Part shown: one piece after another, positions 63,007-64,000 of the stretch
How positions within the stretch are numbered: the stretch's first letter is position 1
Layout of the letters: each line of letters begins with the position of its first letter
Origin: Microvirga sp. ACRRW
Lineage (GTDB): Bacteria; Pseudomonadota; Alphaproteobacteria; Rhizobiales; Beijerinckiaceae
DNA length: 64,000 bases
Assembly (NCBI RefSeq): GCF_022346925.1
Contig: NZ_JAKRNJ010000002.1
Location: 124,001-188,000 of the forward strand
Direction: 5' to 3'
Program-made: the position numbers and the translations under genes
Notes under the pieces: model-generated
Told to the model about the DNA's origin: nothing
What the model saw: only the letters and a program-made list of their open reading frames with translations
Database searches by the model: none

Positions 63007-64000
63007 ATGATCTTTTTGAAGCGCGACCTGACCGGCACCCCATCTTCCTTCTCTTCCTCCATCGCCAGAACGGCAACCGCCACGTTTTCTATCACTCTCC
63101 TGTCAACGGTGGCATTTCACCAGCCGGCACAGGCGGGCTGTACGAGCACAGGTTCGACCGTCACCTGCTCGGGAACGACGACGGCCACAGATGCACCGAT
63201 TGCGGAGGTGACGAGCGGAGGCAGCGTGGTCATTGAGGGCAGCGCTTCGGTCAGCGGCAAGGTTGGTTACGGAGTCGTCGGCGTCGGCAACGAGACCAGC
63301 CTCACCAATAACGGGACACTTTCCTCCAGCGGCGCCTCGCTCGATGCGATGGAAGTGCTTGGAGACCGGAACACCATCACCAACAACGGCAGCATCTCGA
63401 CCGCCGGCAGTTCCGCCAGTGCGCTTCACGCTCTCGGAAACAGCAACACCCTTCTGAATACCGGAAGGATCGATACGACAACCGGCAGCGCGGCCTTGGG
63501 CTTGTTTGCCGAGGGCAATGAAAACAGGCTGACCAATAGCGGCACGGTCGTCACCGGAGGAAACGGCTCCGAGGGCCTCTCGGTCTATGGCAACGGAAAT
63601 ACGCTCACCAATGCCGGGGACATCGCAACCTCAGGCGCCGTAGCGAACGGGATCCGCGCCTATGGCAACAACAATGCCATTCTCAACACGGGAATCGTAA
63701 CGACATCGGGCGTCGAAGGGCGTGGCATCAAGGTCGACGCAGGCACTGGCAATTCCATCGTCAACCGTGGAACCATCGATACATCGGGCGAGCGGGCCTA
63801 TGGCGTCTGGGTCGCAAGCAAGGCAGGCGAGACGACGACAATCGTGAACGAAAGCGCCGGTATCATCCGTGCTTGGAATGACAAGGCTATTCAATCCGGC
63901 GCAGGCAATGAAAGCATCCAGAATTTCGGCGTACTGAGCACGTCGAGCGGCGGAGTAGCCATCGAGCTCGGTGCCGGCAACGACGCCCTTCTGATCGGCT
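63007..64000 (+). CDS. Autotransporter-like beta-helical passenger protein, 3' end outside window
   Basis: The frame from the ATG at 63007 stays open to the last base (331 codons seen). The N-terminus looks like an extended Sec signal (MIFLKRDLTG ... STVAFHQPAQA before GC), followed by TCSGTTTATDAP as often seen in autotransporters. From 63301 a unit of 25-28 residues repeats about nine times around a core such as TLTNNG, LLNTG, LTNSG or IVNRG; spacings are 75, 75, 78, 75, 75, 78, 84 and 75 bases. This fits a right-handed beta-helix passenger. The C-terminal translocator barrel, which would confirm type V secretion, lies beyond the window. Confidence 0.8.
   Translation, partial: MIFLKRDLTGTPSSFSSSIARTATATFSITLLSTVAFHQPAQAGCTSTGSTVTCSGTTTATDAPIAEVTSGGSVVIEGSASVSGKVGYGVVGVGNETSLTNNGTLSSSGASLDAMEVLGDRNTITNNGSISTAGSSASALHALGNSNTLLNTGRIDTTTGSAALGLFAEGNENRLTNSGTVVTGGNGSEGLSVYGNGNTLTNAGDIATSGAVANGIRAYGNNNAILNTGIVTTSGVEGRGIKVDAGTGNSIVNRGTIDTSGERAYGVWVASKAGETTTIVNESAGIIRAWNDKAIQSGAGNESIQNFGVLSTSSGGVAIELGAGNDALLIG

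Overview
This window looks like the chromosome of an alphaproteobacterium of the order Hyphomicrobiales (Rhizobiales), probably a Microvirga-, Bosea- or Methylobacterium-like genus. That placement is inferred from high GC, from lineage-typical small families (DUF2093, DUF4170) and from the core gene neighbourhoods. No tRNA, rRNA, CRISPR array, transposase, prophage or plasmid function was seen, and no intergenic gap exceeds about 300 bases.

Layout. 0-10 kb holds core genes: the 3' part of a HAD hydrolase, ribF, msrB (reverse), ileS overlapping lspA, a small exported protein and a pair of M16 peptidases. 9.9-13.7 kb holds two tandem [14 protein letters not shown] RTX proteins whose 3' halves are nearly identical DNA; one has an intact zinc site and the other has lost it. 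13.9-18.7 kb has pgi, mutL, an OsmC-like protein and an aldo/keto reductase. 19-24.4 kb has two more RTX-tailed proteins around a zinc alcohol dehydrogenase. 24.6-30.2 kb has rsmD, an rluB-type pseudouridine synthase with very long Arg-rich arms, tadA, a haloacetate-dehalogenase-like hydrolase and purD. 30.3-37.0 kb is one giant gene for a 2231-residue secreted protein (seven propeller-like repeats, about 16 cadherin-like domains, RTX tail). 37.3-44.8 kb has xseA, a DUF2093 gene, the lipid A/Kdo group lpxK-waaA-DUF374 acyltransferase, a DUF4170 gene, cysQ, ubiA and a small exported protein. 45-48.6 kb has rsmE, a YbdK-type ligase and gshA. 48.8-51.3 kb is an RTX protein, followed by an aldo/keto reductase, an ADYC-like exported protein, a tiny protein of NGLAF repeats, a flavoprotein, a YqaA-like membrane protein and ilvD. 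57.9-60.4 kb is an RTX-tailed GH113-like glycoside hydrolase. The window closes with a diguanylate cyclase, a SugE/Gdx efflux protein, a small exported protein and the start of a large autotransporter-like passenger that runs off the end.

The main theme is a family of seven RTX-tailed proteins. All end in a related C-terminal module of about 100-120 residues finishing in DFFVI or a close variant, and all lack a Sec signal peptide, so they are probably type I secretion substrates. They lie scattered between housekeeping genes, with no ABC exporter, membrane-fusion protein or regulator nearby. Their N-terminal parts differ (protease, dead protease, propeller, cadherin arrays, glycoside hydrolase), which suggests one secretion tail reused on many cargos. 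Two share an exact 11-base sequence upstream of their starts. Dispersed palindromic repeats of the GTCATCCCGG type follow several core genes.
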